Shown in pieces: positions 17,236 through 26,078 of a stretch of DNA of 64,000 bases. Position numbers and translations under genes: made by a program. Positions within the stretch are counted from its first letter, which is position 1; each line of letters opens with the position of its first letter. The notes under the pieces were generated by a model that did not search any database, was not told the origin of the DNA, and saw only the letters and a program-made list of their open reading frames with translations. The DNA comes from Solirubrobacterales bacterium (GTDB taxonomy: Bacteria; Actinomycetota; Thermoleophilia; Solirubrobacterales; Solirubrobacteraceae): assembly GCA_019241635.1 (NCBI GenBank), contig JAFAWR010000329.1, forward strand, positions 1 through 64,000, read 5' to 3'.

Positions 17236-20200
17236 ATGCCGACCTCCGATCCAGACAAGCGAGGACGCCTCGCATGGGTGCTGCTGCTCGCCATCGGGTT
17301 GTGCGTGGCGATGGTCTCGCCCCCGGCGGCGACCGGTCGCGCCACCGGGAACGCGGAGATTGGGTCGACGGGCCGGGTCCTCGCGGCCTTCGGGGCCACG
17401 CGGAAAGCGACCGGCAATGCCGCGCGAGAGGCGCCCGGCCACCCCACGCCCGCGCTGCACCGGCGCGCGCTGGCGGCCGCCGGGACCGCGCCGATGGTCA
17501 CTTTCGCCCCGCTCAGCAATCCGCTGCGCGGCAACCCGGTGACCATCAACGTCACCGCCACGGCGGTTGCCGGCCAGACGATCACCTCGGTTCAGTTCCA
17601 GGACTCGCCGGCCGGCGCCAACCGGTGGACGACGTTCGACTGCTGGCAGGCATCGTTCAATGCGACCTGCCAAGCCACCCAGAGCACGAACACCTACACG
17701 AGCAACTTCGACTCGACGACCCTTCCGAACGGGGTCTACGACTTCCGGGCGCTGGCCACCGACAGTGCCGGAAACAGCGGGACTTCGGCGATCGACTCCG
17801 ACCTGGTCGTCGCGAACAACGCCACCTATGTCGGGCTCGGCAGCCCCGGGACCCCCCTCAGCGGCAGCGTGGATCTCACCGCCACACCCGAGGTGGGTGG
17901 CACCACCCCGGGCGCGGTCACGTTTCTGATCTGCCCGACGTCCGAGGATTGCCCGGCCAACCCGTCTCGCTGGAAGACGTTCTCCACCGTCACCACGGCC
18001 CAGCTCGACAACAACGGAAACCCGTACTTCACGACAACGCTGGATACGACCACGCTCTCGGACGGCACGTATGACCTCGGTGTGAATGCACAGGACCTCC
18101 CGGCTCAGGACGCATTCCAAGGGGGCGCGGTCAGCGACCTGGTCATCGACAACACGCCTCCCACCGTCACGCTCGACAATCCGGGAGGCTCGCTCACCGG
18201 CACCGCCACGCTGAGCGCTTCGGCCAGCGGCTCGCTCTCGGGCGTGGCAAGCGTCAAGTTCGAGGTCTCGCCGGCAGGGACGGGTAACTGGACGACGGTC
18301 GGCGTCGCCGCCAACCCGCCCTACTCCGCGAGCTTCGACACCCGGCAGTTCGGGGACGGCAGCTATGACCTGCGCGCCGAGGCGCAGTCGGGATCGGGCG
18401 TCGGCGCCACATCGAGCGCGGTTTCGGGTGTCACGATCTCCAACCCCGGCGCGCAACGATTCGGCGGCCTTACCCTGACCAACTTCGCCGCCCCGGCCTC
18501 GAACATCAAGCTGCTGGGAGAGCTACCCGGCGCCAGCCACGAGACCTGGGCGATCGGCCAGACGAACGCGCCCCCGCCACCCCCCTTGCGCAACGCCTAT
18601 ACCGCGCAGGGCAACGGCCAGGTCGTGCTGCTGAACTACACCGACGCCAGCGGCTGGCAGATCGTCGACGTCCTGCGCAACGGCGACGGCAGTCCCTACC
18701 CGCTGATCCCGGGTGCCAGCCTCCAGGTGAGCGGGGCGATGACCAGCTCGGGGGAAGCCTGGGTGACGCTCAGCGAAACGCTCAACAGCGGCGGGCATAG
18801 CCAAGCGGAGAGCGGCGTATTCCATCGCCTCCCGGGCGGCCAGTTCACGCTCGACCCGGCCGCGACGGACACCTTGAAGGCGCTGTTGGGCAGCCCGACG
18901 ATGGTTCTCCACGAGACATCGAACGGGACCACGTACGGAATGCTGATGGCCTCGACGCCTCCTGCGCCCAGCCCCCTGCCGACGGTCCCGTCCCCGAATG
19001 GCCCGGTCCCGGTCGGAGTTCACCTCGAGTACGGGCAGCTGTCGGGCGGTACGTGGACGGTTCAGGGCAACACGCTTCCGGCGAGCTACACCGCGCCCGA
19101 CTCGACCACCACGATCACGCTTCCCGCCGGAGCCGCGGACATGACCGGGCCGGGCACGGGGTGGGCCGAGCTGGATCAGTCCTCACAGGCGGGGAGCGTC
19201 GATTCGCTGATCCTGGCCCGCTTCGACCAGACCGGATGGACCTTCCTCCCCGCCACCGGGCTCGACGCGCTCGATCAGACCGGTCCGTTCGCGGTAAATT
19301 CACAGCAGTCAGTCGCCGCTGGGAACACCGTCTCGGTGAAGCCGGTTGCCCTCCACGCCGACGGCAGCGGGCTCTGGCTCAGCGGGACCGTGAGCACGAC
19401 CAGTACCACGGGTTCCGTCGTCGCCCGCTATGACTTCGCTCGCAGCCGGGTCGTGCAAGCGTGGTGTGCCACGCTACCGCGAGCCAGCTTCCAGTGCACC
19501 AGCCCGCTCGACCTCGACCATCCCGCGGCCATTCCGGACGCGGTTTTCGACACCGCGCAGGGACAGGTGGCCGAGGCGCTCTCGCGAACCTCCAACTTCA
19601 TCAACGTGTACTCCGACGGCGCGTGGACGTCGACGCCCACACCAGGGATCAGCGGCGGCCGGACTGGCGCGTCGGCGTTCGCCGACCCGACCGACGGATG
19701 GATCGTCGGCCCGAACACTCTCGCTCAGGTCTCGAGCGCGGCGCCGGCAAGCCCACTGGCGAAATGGCCCGAGCCGAACCGAAATCCTCTGCTGAGCGTG
19801 GCGCTGCCTCCCGGTCAGAGCACCACGGACACGGCCGGGGCGCTCGCGGTGGGGGTGCTGGGCACAGCCATGCACTACGACCCCGTGGCCGGCTGGCTGG
19901 TCGACACCACTCCGGCTCGCGTTCAGCACATCGAGCTCACCGGCGTCGCCTTCGCGAACCCGTCGCTCGCGTTCGCGGTCGGGCAGGCGGGTGCGATCCT
20001 GCGCTGGAATGGGAGCAGCTGGAGCGAGGACCCGCAGTCGGTTCAGGTCACGACTTCCACGCTCAACGCTGTCGCGTTCGGATCGGACGGCCAGGGCTGG
20101 GCGGTCGGGGGCTTCGGAACCATCCTGCACTTTGACGGCAGCGCTTGGTCCCGAGAACCGCTGGACAGCCAGGACGCCGGCGCGAACGTCACGTCGGTCA

Positions 20201-22773
20201 CGGTGGCCGGCGCAGACGTGTACGCGATCGCCAGTGGCAACCTGGTGATGCGGCAAGCCGACGGGACCTGGCAGCGAGTCCAGTCGAGCTCGCTACCGAC
20301 GCCCGCGCCGCCGACCGGCTCGTTGAAGCTCGTCTCCGGGCTGCCGGACGGAGGTCTCGCGGTCGCCGGAAAGTCAGTGCTGATGGTGAGGCAATCGGCA
20401 TCCGACCCCTTGGCCTACGCGCCGCAGAGCTTCAACGGAATTCCGGTCGCGCTCGCCGCCTTCCGAGACGGGGCAGGCACGCTGCGGGCGTTCGTCTCAA
20501 TCGCCCCGCCGATCGCGACGGCCACGGGGCTAAGCACCGACGACGGTGGCTATCCGCCCGGCGACGGCGACCTGCTGCTCCAGAGCAGCGGCGGCTGGCA
20601 GGACCTGAGCCGGGTCCTGCCGGCGGGCTCCACATACTTCGCCGCCGGCGACGGCGTGGTTCAGCCGGACCCGGTGCTGGCGGTCGCGGCATCGCCGGAC
20701 GGCTCCCACGCCTGGGCGGTGGGCGGCTTCGCCGGGACCCACACCGCCGACGGCGTCGGGACCGATCAGATCCTCGCCTCTCGATCCGCCGACTGGTTCA
20801 CCTCGGCGGTCTGGCGCTACGACGCCGGCGGCAGCGTGGGCTCGAGTGCAATCACGGAGGGAAACGTCGATCTTCCGGCCAACCCGGGCACGGTCAGCTT
20901 CGCCTACTTCTCGAGCCCGCTGTGCAAGCTCCAGTGCGCCGCGGTGCAAGACGCCCAACCCGACGTCAACCTGACCAACGCGGCGGCCGAGATCAGCGCG
21001 TTCGCGCAGCAGCCCGGCGGACCCGCGTTCGCGCTCCTCGGCGGCAATGCCCGCGGCCCGATGGACGACAGCGCCTGGGGGACCGGTGGCGGACAGCTCG
21101 ATCTCGGTCGCCTTCCGAGCCTGCTCGCGGGGTTATCGGGCGTGCCCACCTACGCCGCCTACGGTCCTCGGGACGCCGTGCCGACCAGCTCTGATCCGCC
21201 GCTTGCCTGGGCGCAGGCGTTTGCGAACGCGCCGGCGCCGTTCGGTCCAGGGTCACGCCCGCCGGGCGTCACCCCTCAGGGGTCGGGCGATGCGACGGCG
21301 GCGGTCAACAAGTACTACGCGTTCGACGTGAGCCAGAACGGGGGCACGCTGCGCGCGATCGTGCTCGACAACTCAGCCGGCTCACTCGACGCCAGCGCGC
21401 CGGGACAGGAGGCCTGGCTGACGGCGCAGCTCAGCCAGGCGCAGTCGGAGGGCGTGCCAGTCGTCGTGTTCGCAGCCGAGCCACTCAACGTCAACGACGT
21501 GGGGGCGGCCGACGACGCGGATGCGGTCGCCGCCCAACTCGCCGCGGCGGGCGTGCTGGGGGTCTTCACAACCAGCGGGGGTGGGACGAACGCGTGGCAG
21601 AACCAGCAGGACCAGGTCGTCCAGGTGCCGGCGGACGCGCCGATCGGCGCCGCCCAGGTCCCCGAGTACGAGGGGGCAACGCTCACCTACCAACAGCCCA
21701 AGAACAACGGAGTGCTGTGGTACGACGTGTCGGTCGACACGACGACTGACAAGCTCACCGTCAACGCGGTCCCGGTCATCTCCTCGCTGGCGCTCGAGCC
21801 GAAGGACGGACTGAGCGTTGCCCGCAGCCGGACGCTCAGGTTCGTGGCCATCGCCCGGCGCCCGTCCGGCACGATCGCCACCACGCCGGTCGACCCGACC
21901 TTCCCGGGCTACGACCAATACGTCAACATCCCGGCGAGCACATGCTCGAGCTGCGTGGGGCCGTCCTACTCGTTCACGAGCTCGAACCCGGTCGTGGGCA
22001 ACTTCGTCGCTCCGAGCGCCCCGGGGTCGACATTTCCGGCGCACGACCCGAACGGCAAGACGATCCCGTCCTCGAAGTCGGGGTTGTTCTGCGCGTTCAA
22101 CGGCGGCACCACGACCGTCTCGATCACCACCGGCTTGTTGACCACGTCGCTTCCCGTGACCGTGCAATCCGGCGGCTACGGTCAGCCATGTGGGACCGTC
22201 CCCGGTGGCCCCAGCACGAACGTCATCACCGTCCCGGGTCGCGTGATCAACCGGACGGCGCCAAACCCGAACGAGGGGACACCGCTCCCGCCGGGCCAGG
22301 GCCAGGTCCAAGCCGGGCTTCCGAGTACCGTCCCGCCGCCGCCTCTGCCGGCAGCAGCCCCGGTCGGCCACATCGCCGCCAAGGCACCCAAGCCGTCGCC
22401 GCCGCATCGGCCGAGCCCCGTCGTGCCGCCGATCCCCACGCCCGTGCCGGTGCAGCAAGGCCAGCTCGGGGTCCCGCCGGTCGTCCCGCCACTGATCCCG
22501 CCGGCGCTCACTCCGGTCCCACCCGGCGGCGCCACGGTATCCGCTCAGGCCACGGCCCGGCGGGAGGAAAAGGCTCGCAAGCACGCACAGCAGTCGGCCT
22601 TCCTCATCCGTCCGGCGGGCACGAGCGCGACGGAGTGGTTCTATCCGGCGGCCGGCCTGATCACCGTCCTCGCCCTGTTGCTGGCGGCGGGCGGGCTCCG
22701 GCCCGGACCGCGCCCCCGGCCGGCGCTGGCCGAGCTGTGGGAGCCGGTCGAGCGGACGCGGCCCCGGCGCTGA
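17236..22773 (+). CDS. Very large secreted multi-domain protein (Ig-like, BNR/Ycf48-like, metallophosphoesterase-like, C-terminal TM)
   Basis: Ig-like repeats (SNPLRGNPVTINVTATAVAGQTITSVQFQDSP; GSLTGTATLSASASGSLSGVASVKFEVSP); LNAVAFGSDGQGWAVGGFGTILHFDGSAW; GVPTYAAYGPRD...LRAIVLDNSAGSLDASAPGQEAWLTAQLSQAQSEGVPVVVFAAEPL; TM EWFYPAAGLITVLALLLAAGGL. Confidence 0.7.
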   Translation: MPTSDPDKRGRLAWVLLLAIGLCVAMVSPPAATGRATGNAEIGSTGRVLAAFGATRKATGNAAREAPGHPTPALHRRALAAAGTAPMVTFAPLSNPLRGNPVTINVTATAVAGQTITSVQFQDSPAGANRWTTFDCWQASFNATCQATQSTNTYTSNFDSTTLPNGVYDFRALATDSAGNSGTSAIDSDLVVANNATYVGLGSPGTPLSGSVDLTATPEVGGTTPGAVTFLICPTSEDCPANPSRWKTFSTVTTAQLDNNGNPYFTTTLDTTTLSDGTYDLGVNAQDLPAQDAFQGGAVSDLVIDNTPPTVTLDNPGGSLTGTATLSASASGSLSGVASVKFEVSPAGTGNWTTVGVAANPPYSASFDTRQFGDGSYDLRAEAQSGSGVGATSSAVSGVTISNPGAQRFGGLTLTNFAAPASNIKLLGELPGASHETWAIGQTNAPPPPPLRNAYTAQGNGQVVLLNYTDASGWQIVDVLRNGDGSPYPLIPGASLQVSGAMTSSGEAWVTLSETLNSGGHSQAESGVFHRLPGGQFTLDPAATDTLKALLGSPTMVLHETSNGTTYGMLMASTPPAPSPLPTVPSPNGPVPVGVHLEYGQLSGGTWTVQGNTLPASYTAPDSTTTITLPAGAADMTGPGTGWAELDQSSQAGSVDSLILARFDQTGWTFLPATGLDALDQTGPFAVNSQQSVAAGNTVSVKPVALHADGSGLWLSGTVSTTSTTGSVVARYDFARSRVVQAWCATLPRASFQCTSPLDLDHPAAIPDAVFDTAQGQVAEALSRTSNFINVYSDGAWTSTPTPGISGGRTGASAFADPTDGWIVGPNTLAQVSSAAPASPLAKWPEPNRNPLLSVALPPGQSTTDTAGALAVGVLGTAMHYDPVAGWLVDTTPARVQHIELTGVAFANPSLAFAVGQAGAILRWNGSSWSEDPQSVQVTTSTLNAVAFGSDGQGWAVGGFGTILHFDGSAWSREPLDSQDAGANVTSVTVAGADVYAIASGNLVMRQADGTWQRVQSSSLPTPAPPTGSLKLVSGLPDGGLAVAGKSVLMVRQSASDPLAYAPQSFNGIPVALAAFRDGAGTLRAFVSIAPPIATATGLSTDDGGYPPGDGDLLLQSSGGWQDLSRVLPAGSTYFAAGDGVVQPDPVLAVAASPDGSHAWAVGGFAGTHTADGVGTDQILASRSADWFTSAVWRYDAGGSVGSSAITEGNVDLPANPGTVSFAYFSSPLCKLQCAAVQDAQPDVNLTNAAAEISAFAQQPGGPAFALLGGNARGPMDDSAWGTGGGQLDLGRLPSLLAGLSGVPTYAAYGPRDAVPTSSDPPLAWAQAFANAPAPFGPGSRPPGVTPQGSGDATAAVNKYYAFDVSQNGGTLRAIVLDNSAGSLDASAPGQEAWLTAQLSQAQSEGVPVVVFAAEPLNVNDVGAADDADAVAAQLAAAGVLGVFTTSGGGTNAWQNQQDQVVQVPADAPIGAAQVPEYEGATLTYQQPKNNGVLWYDVSVDTTTDKLTVNAVPVISSLALEPKDGLSVARSRTLRFVAIARRPSGTIATTPVDPTFPGYDQYVNIPASTCSSCVGPSYSFTSSNPVVGNFVAPSAPGSTFPAHDPNGKTIPSSKSGLFCAFNGGTTTVSITTGLLTTSLPVTVQSGGYGQPCGTVPGGPSTNVITVPGRVINRTAPNPNEGTPLPPGQGQVQAGLPSTVPPPPLPAAAPVGHIAAKAPKPSPPHRPSPVVPPIPTPVPVQQGQLGVPPVVPPLIPPALTPVPPGGATVSAQATARREEKARKHAQQSAFLIRPAGTSATEWFYPAAGLITVLALLLAAGGLRPGPRPRPALAELWEPVERTRPRR

Positions 22774-22808
22774 GCGGCGAGGGAGCGCGGCTCAGGCGGG
22801 GCGCGAGG

Positions 22809-23804
22809 TCAGACGACGGCTCGGACGAGCGCCACGGCCCGCTCGAGATCGCGCCCCGAGCTCAGCCTGTAGCAGCGCACCTGCCTGAGCAGCGCGGCGA
22901 TCGCCCGTAGGTGCGAATGCGTCGCCGCCGGATGGGTGAGCAGCACGTCGGGCACGAGCCGGAGCATCGCCGCGCCCTGATCGAGTGCAGCGATCCGGCT
23001 GGGCGCCCCGGGGGCGATCGTGGGGAAGACCAGCGCGCGGGGCTCGCAGTCCGAGAGGGCGGGCACCCCGAACAGGTCCTCGCTGCGGTGCAGGCGTTTC
23101 GGAAAGCCGTCGGGGAGAGGCTCCTCGGTTGCGGGCCGAAGCTCGGGAAAGTGGGCGGCGGCATGTTCAGTGAGGCCCACGGTGTCGGCGAAGCCAAGCA
23201 CCCGAACTTCGCCCGGGTCGGTGCCGGACCCGGGGCGCGGGGCGAGAAACACGATGTCGTCCGAGAGAAAGCGCATGCCCGAATGCGCGAGCGCCACCGC
23301 AAGCGTGGACTTACCGGCGCCGCTGGCGCCCGCGAGCAGTACGCCCTCTCCGGTCGCGGAGGCCAGGCACGCGGCATGCAGGGCGAACCGGCCGCGGCGC
23401 TCGAGCAGCTCCATCAAGCTGATCGTGGCCAGCGGGTGAGTCGCCAGGTACAGGTCGCGGCCGACGAACGCCGGGCTGCGCAGGCGGGCCACGCCGCGGC
23501 CGGCCTCGGCGCGGAGCTCCACCGCGCCCAGGCGGCCGAGGAGCAGGTCGGCATCGGGGAGGTAATGGAGCGTTCCGTGGGGGGTGTCGTACACCGGGCG
23601 GGCCGCTCTCGGGGGCGCATGCGCTTCGGGCGCGTCGGCGGTGACGAACTCGAGGCGAAGCTCCGGGTCCGGCGCCTCCTCGCTGGCGAAGTCGCGCAGG
23701 CGAAGCTCCATCGCATCGATCACCGCGCCGTCTTCCGCGTAGACCCCGAGCTCGACTCCGTGCAGCTCGAAGCTCCGCGGTGCGACGGTCGCCGCGCTGC
23801 TCAT
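22809..23804 (-). CDS. HprK-like/lasso-associated kinase
   Basis: Walker A GASGAGKSTLAVALAHSGMRFLSDDIVFL typical of HPr-kinase-related RiPP kinases; ATG overlaps upstream stop (ATGA at 23801-23804). Confidence 0.8.
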   Translation of the reverse strand: MSSAATVAPRSFELHGVELGVYAEDGAVIDAMELRLRDFASEEAPDPELRLEFVTADAPEAHAPPRAARPVYDTPHGTLHYLPDADLLLGRLGAVELRAEAGRGVARLRSPAFVGRDLYLATHPLATISLMELLERRGRFALHAACLASATGEGVLLAGASGAGKSTLAVALAHSGMRFLSDDIVFLAPRPGSGTDPGEVRVLGFADTVGLTEHAAAHFPELRPATEEPLPDGFPKRLHRSEDLFGVPALSDCEPRALVFPTIAPGAPSRIAALDQGAAMLRLVPDVLLTHPAATHSHLRAIAALLRQVRCYRLSSGRDLERAVALVRAVV

Positions 23805-24262
23805 GCGTTCGCGAGCGGCAGCCGGTAGAGCTCGGCGAACCGCGGTCGAGGATCACGGCGCTCGAGGAACGGCTCGCCGTCGAGCGAGAGCCAACAGTGG
23901 CCATCGGTGCCGTGCTCCTCCCGTGGATCGAGTCCGAAGCGCAGCTCCACGTCGAGTCCGGCCCGGCGCAGGAACCAGAACAGCGTCACCCCCCGGGTCA
24001 GGCAACCGGGGCGGACGAGTGGCCGGGCGACGCGCGGCGCGAGGGTGGCCAGACGGTCCAGCCGTTCGATCTGGGCCGCGCACGGAGCGGGCCGAGGCCG
24101 CCGCGGGGCGCGACTGAGCAGCGCCGCCGCGCGGGGCAGCGGGAGGTGCATCATCAGGGGCACGGCGGCCGCGAACGCGCTGACGCGGACCAGGAGGACT
24201 AGCTCGCCGGGCCCGCGCAGCTCCCGCAACGCGCCCAGCCGGCTAGCCAGCGGCGAGAACAA
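23801..24262 (-). CDS. Lasso peptide biosynthesis B2-like (transglutaminase-core 3) protein
   Basis: CLTRGVTLFWFLRRAGLDVELRFGLDPREEHGTDGHCWLSLDGEPFLE is the Cys/His core of the B2 family; TTG start at 24262. Confidence 0.82.
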   Translation of the reverse strand: MFSPLASRLGALRELRGPGELVLLVRVSAFAAAVPLMMHLPLPRAAALLSRAPRRPRPAPCAAQIERLDRLATLAPRVARPLVRPGCLTRGVTLFWFLRRAGLDVELRFGLDPREEHGTDGHCWLSLDGEPFLERRDPRPRFAELYRLPLANA

Positions 24263-24539
24263 GCAGCCGCTCGCGGCGCAGATCGTCGATGAACTCGAGC
24301 ACGTCGGCCTGAACGATCCGCTCGGGCACGTCGAACTCCTCGCAGAGAAGCGCGACGATCTCCGCGACTGCCCGTTGGCCGTCGCACAGCTCCCAGATCA
24401 TCGCCCCGACCTCGTCGAGCGCGTAATAGCCGCCGTCCTCGAGGCGGAGGAGGACCGTCTGGCCGTGCGCCTCCTGGGCGAGGATCCCCTCCTCGCGGCG
24501 TACCCGCTCCGCCAGGACGGTGTCCGAGCCGCCGCTCAC
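24243..24539 (-). CDS. PqqD-family RRE protein (lasso B1-like)
   Basis: GTG at 24539; GQTVLLRLEDGGYYALDEVGAMIWELCDGQRAVAEIVALLCEEFDVPERIVQADVLEFIDDLRRERLL matches the PqqD fold pattern. Confidence 0.85.
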   Translation of the reverse strand: MSGGSDTVLAERVRREEGILAQEAHGQTVLLRLEDGGYYALDEVGAMIWELCDGQRAVAEIVALLCEEFDVPERIVQADVLEFIDDLRRERLLVLAAG

Positions 24540-25732
24540 GTCCGCTCCTCGAGCGCCTGGATCTGATCGCCGAGTCGCTGGTCCTGCACGAGCAGCCATG
24601 GGCGCCGGAGCGCCGCGCGGGCGAGCGGAACGTTGGCCCGCGCCCGTCGCATGTAGGCGCGGGCGAGCGACATGGTGGCGGTTGGATCCGCGTTCCATCC
24701 ATGACTGAGCACCTCGCGACTGGGGGCGAACATCCAGCGCAGGGTGCGAACCGGCAGCTGATCGCCGCTGCGCAGGACCCGGAGCGCGATCAGCCGCCGG
24801 CCGAGCGCGGGATCGAAGCCGGGCGGCTGGAGCTCGGCGAGAAGGCTCCCCGGAATCGCCACACCGAGCTCGCGGGCGGCGAACAACCCGAGAAAGATCC
24901 GCGTCTCGAGGCGATAGCGACGCGTCATCTCCGCCAGGCCGACCCAATCGACGCTCTGGTGCTCGACGATCCGGGCGATGTCGCAGATCTGGCCGAGCGC
25001 GCCGCCGGTGTGGCGCCGGCGATAGCTCCCGCCAAGGCGATTGCGCGTGAAGTGCAGGCACACGTGGAGCAGGAGATCCTCGGGCGCCGGAAGCAGATGC
25101 ACGCCGCGCCCACTGGGGCGGCCGCGTTGCCAGACCTCGTCGATGTCGAATCGCCTGCCCTCGCCGGCGATCAGGATGTGGCGGTGAAGCTCCACCGCGA
25201 GCAGCCGCTCGTCGCCGATCAGGGCCGGCGCGTGATGGTCGTCCGGGCCGAGATGGATCGCCATGGTCGTGCTGGGGCTCTCCCCGTCGCGCGGAGCCGC
25301 GCGGTAACCGAGCTCTGCCAGCGTCGCGCTCGCGGCGTCCACCCGGTCGGCCGGGACCAGGACATCGAGGTCGAGCATCTCCCGCTGGGCCGGGTCGGGA
25401 TAGGCGGTCTCGGCCAGGGCTGCGCCCTTCAGGAGCAGCGCGGGGATGCCGGCGCCGGACAGGGCATCGACCACGCGGCGCAGCGACGAGGCCATGAACA
25501 TGTTGCGTGCCGCGTTGGCCAGGTACACGCGCTCGAGCGCACTCTGGACAGCGGCCGGCGCATCGTGGCGCGGCTTCAGATGGCAGAACAGCACGGGCGA
25601 GAGCCGGTGCCAATCGGCGATCTGGAGCGTCCGCCCCCAGCCCGGCTCGTCCCAGCCCTGGTAGTCGACGCGCGGCTGCGCGAGCGGCACGATCGCGTCG
25701 AGCAACAGGGCGTATTCGGCGGTCAGCGGCAT
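24536..25732 (-). CDS. Nucleotidyltransferase family protein (NTP_transf_5-like) of a RiPP-type cluster
   Basis: IPALLLKGAALAETAYPDPAQREMLDLDVLVPADRVDAASATLAELGY...VELHRHI...LLPAPEDLLLHVCLHFTRN; GTGA overlap with the PqqD gene. Confidence 0.78.
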   Translation of the reverse strand: MPLTAEYALLLDAIVPLAQPRVDYQGWDEPGWGRTLQIADWHRLSPVLFCHLKPRHDAPAAVQSALERVYLANAARNMFMASSLRRVVDALSGAGIPALLLKGAALAETAYPDPAQREMLDLDVLVPADRVDAASATLAELGYRAAPRDGESPSTTMAIHLGPDDHHAPALIGDERLLAVELHRHILIAGEGRRFDIDEVWQRGRPSGRGVHLLPAPEDLLLHVCLHFTRNRLGGSYRRRHTGGALGQICDIARIVEHQSVDWVGLAEMTRRYRLETRIFLGLFAARELGVAIPGSLLAELQPPGFDPALGRRLIALRVLRSGDQLPVRTLRWMFAPSREVLSHGWNADPTATMSLARAYMRRARANVPLARAALRRPWLLVQDQRLGDQIQALEERT

Positions 25733-26078
25733 TGCCCCTCGGTGACGGGTGGAGTGTCCACCGGTTCTCCTTCCGGGGTGATCGTCGCGGCTGGCGCCCG
25801 CCCGGTAGTGACCGCTGCGTAAACGTCGTGTGGGCAAGCGGTGAACGGTGCCGTCGGGCGCGAACGCACGACCTGTGAAGGGTCCATCGGCCTCAGTCTG
25901 AGCCTAGACCTGACGGTTACTCCCGGGGCAGTTTTGACCAGGACGTCAGCGTCTGGTGTCCGTGCTGTGAACCGGGGCCCGTCGGGATTGACACCGCTCT
26001 GAGGGTCTGTGACGGTTGGGCCCGCTTGGGGCGTTGGGGGCGGCCGTGGTCGTTCCGTGACCGGCCGAGTGATCCTTC

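Noticed and set aside
21382-22584. 400-aa minus-strand ORF inside the giant secreted-protein gene
   Set aside because: Shadow ORF; host gene has clear domain structure through this region.
25735-26078. Possible extra RiPP precursor ORF in the divergent intergenic region upstream of the NTase gene
   Set aside because: No short ORF with a leader-like YxxPxL motif found on inspection of either strand.
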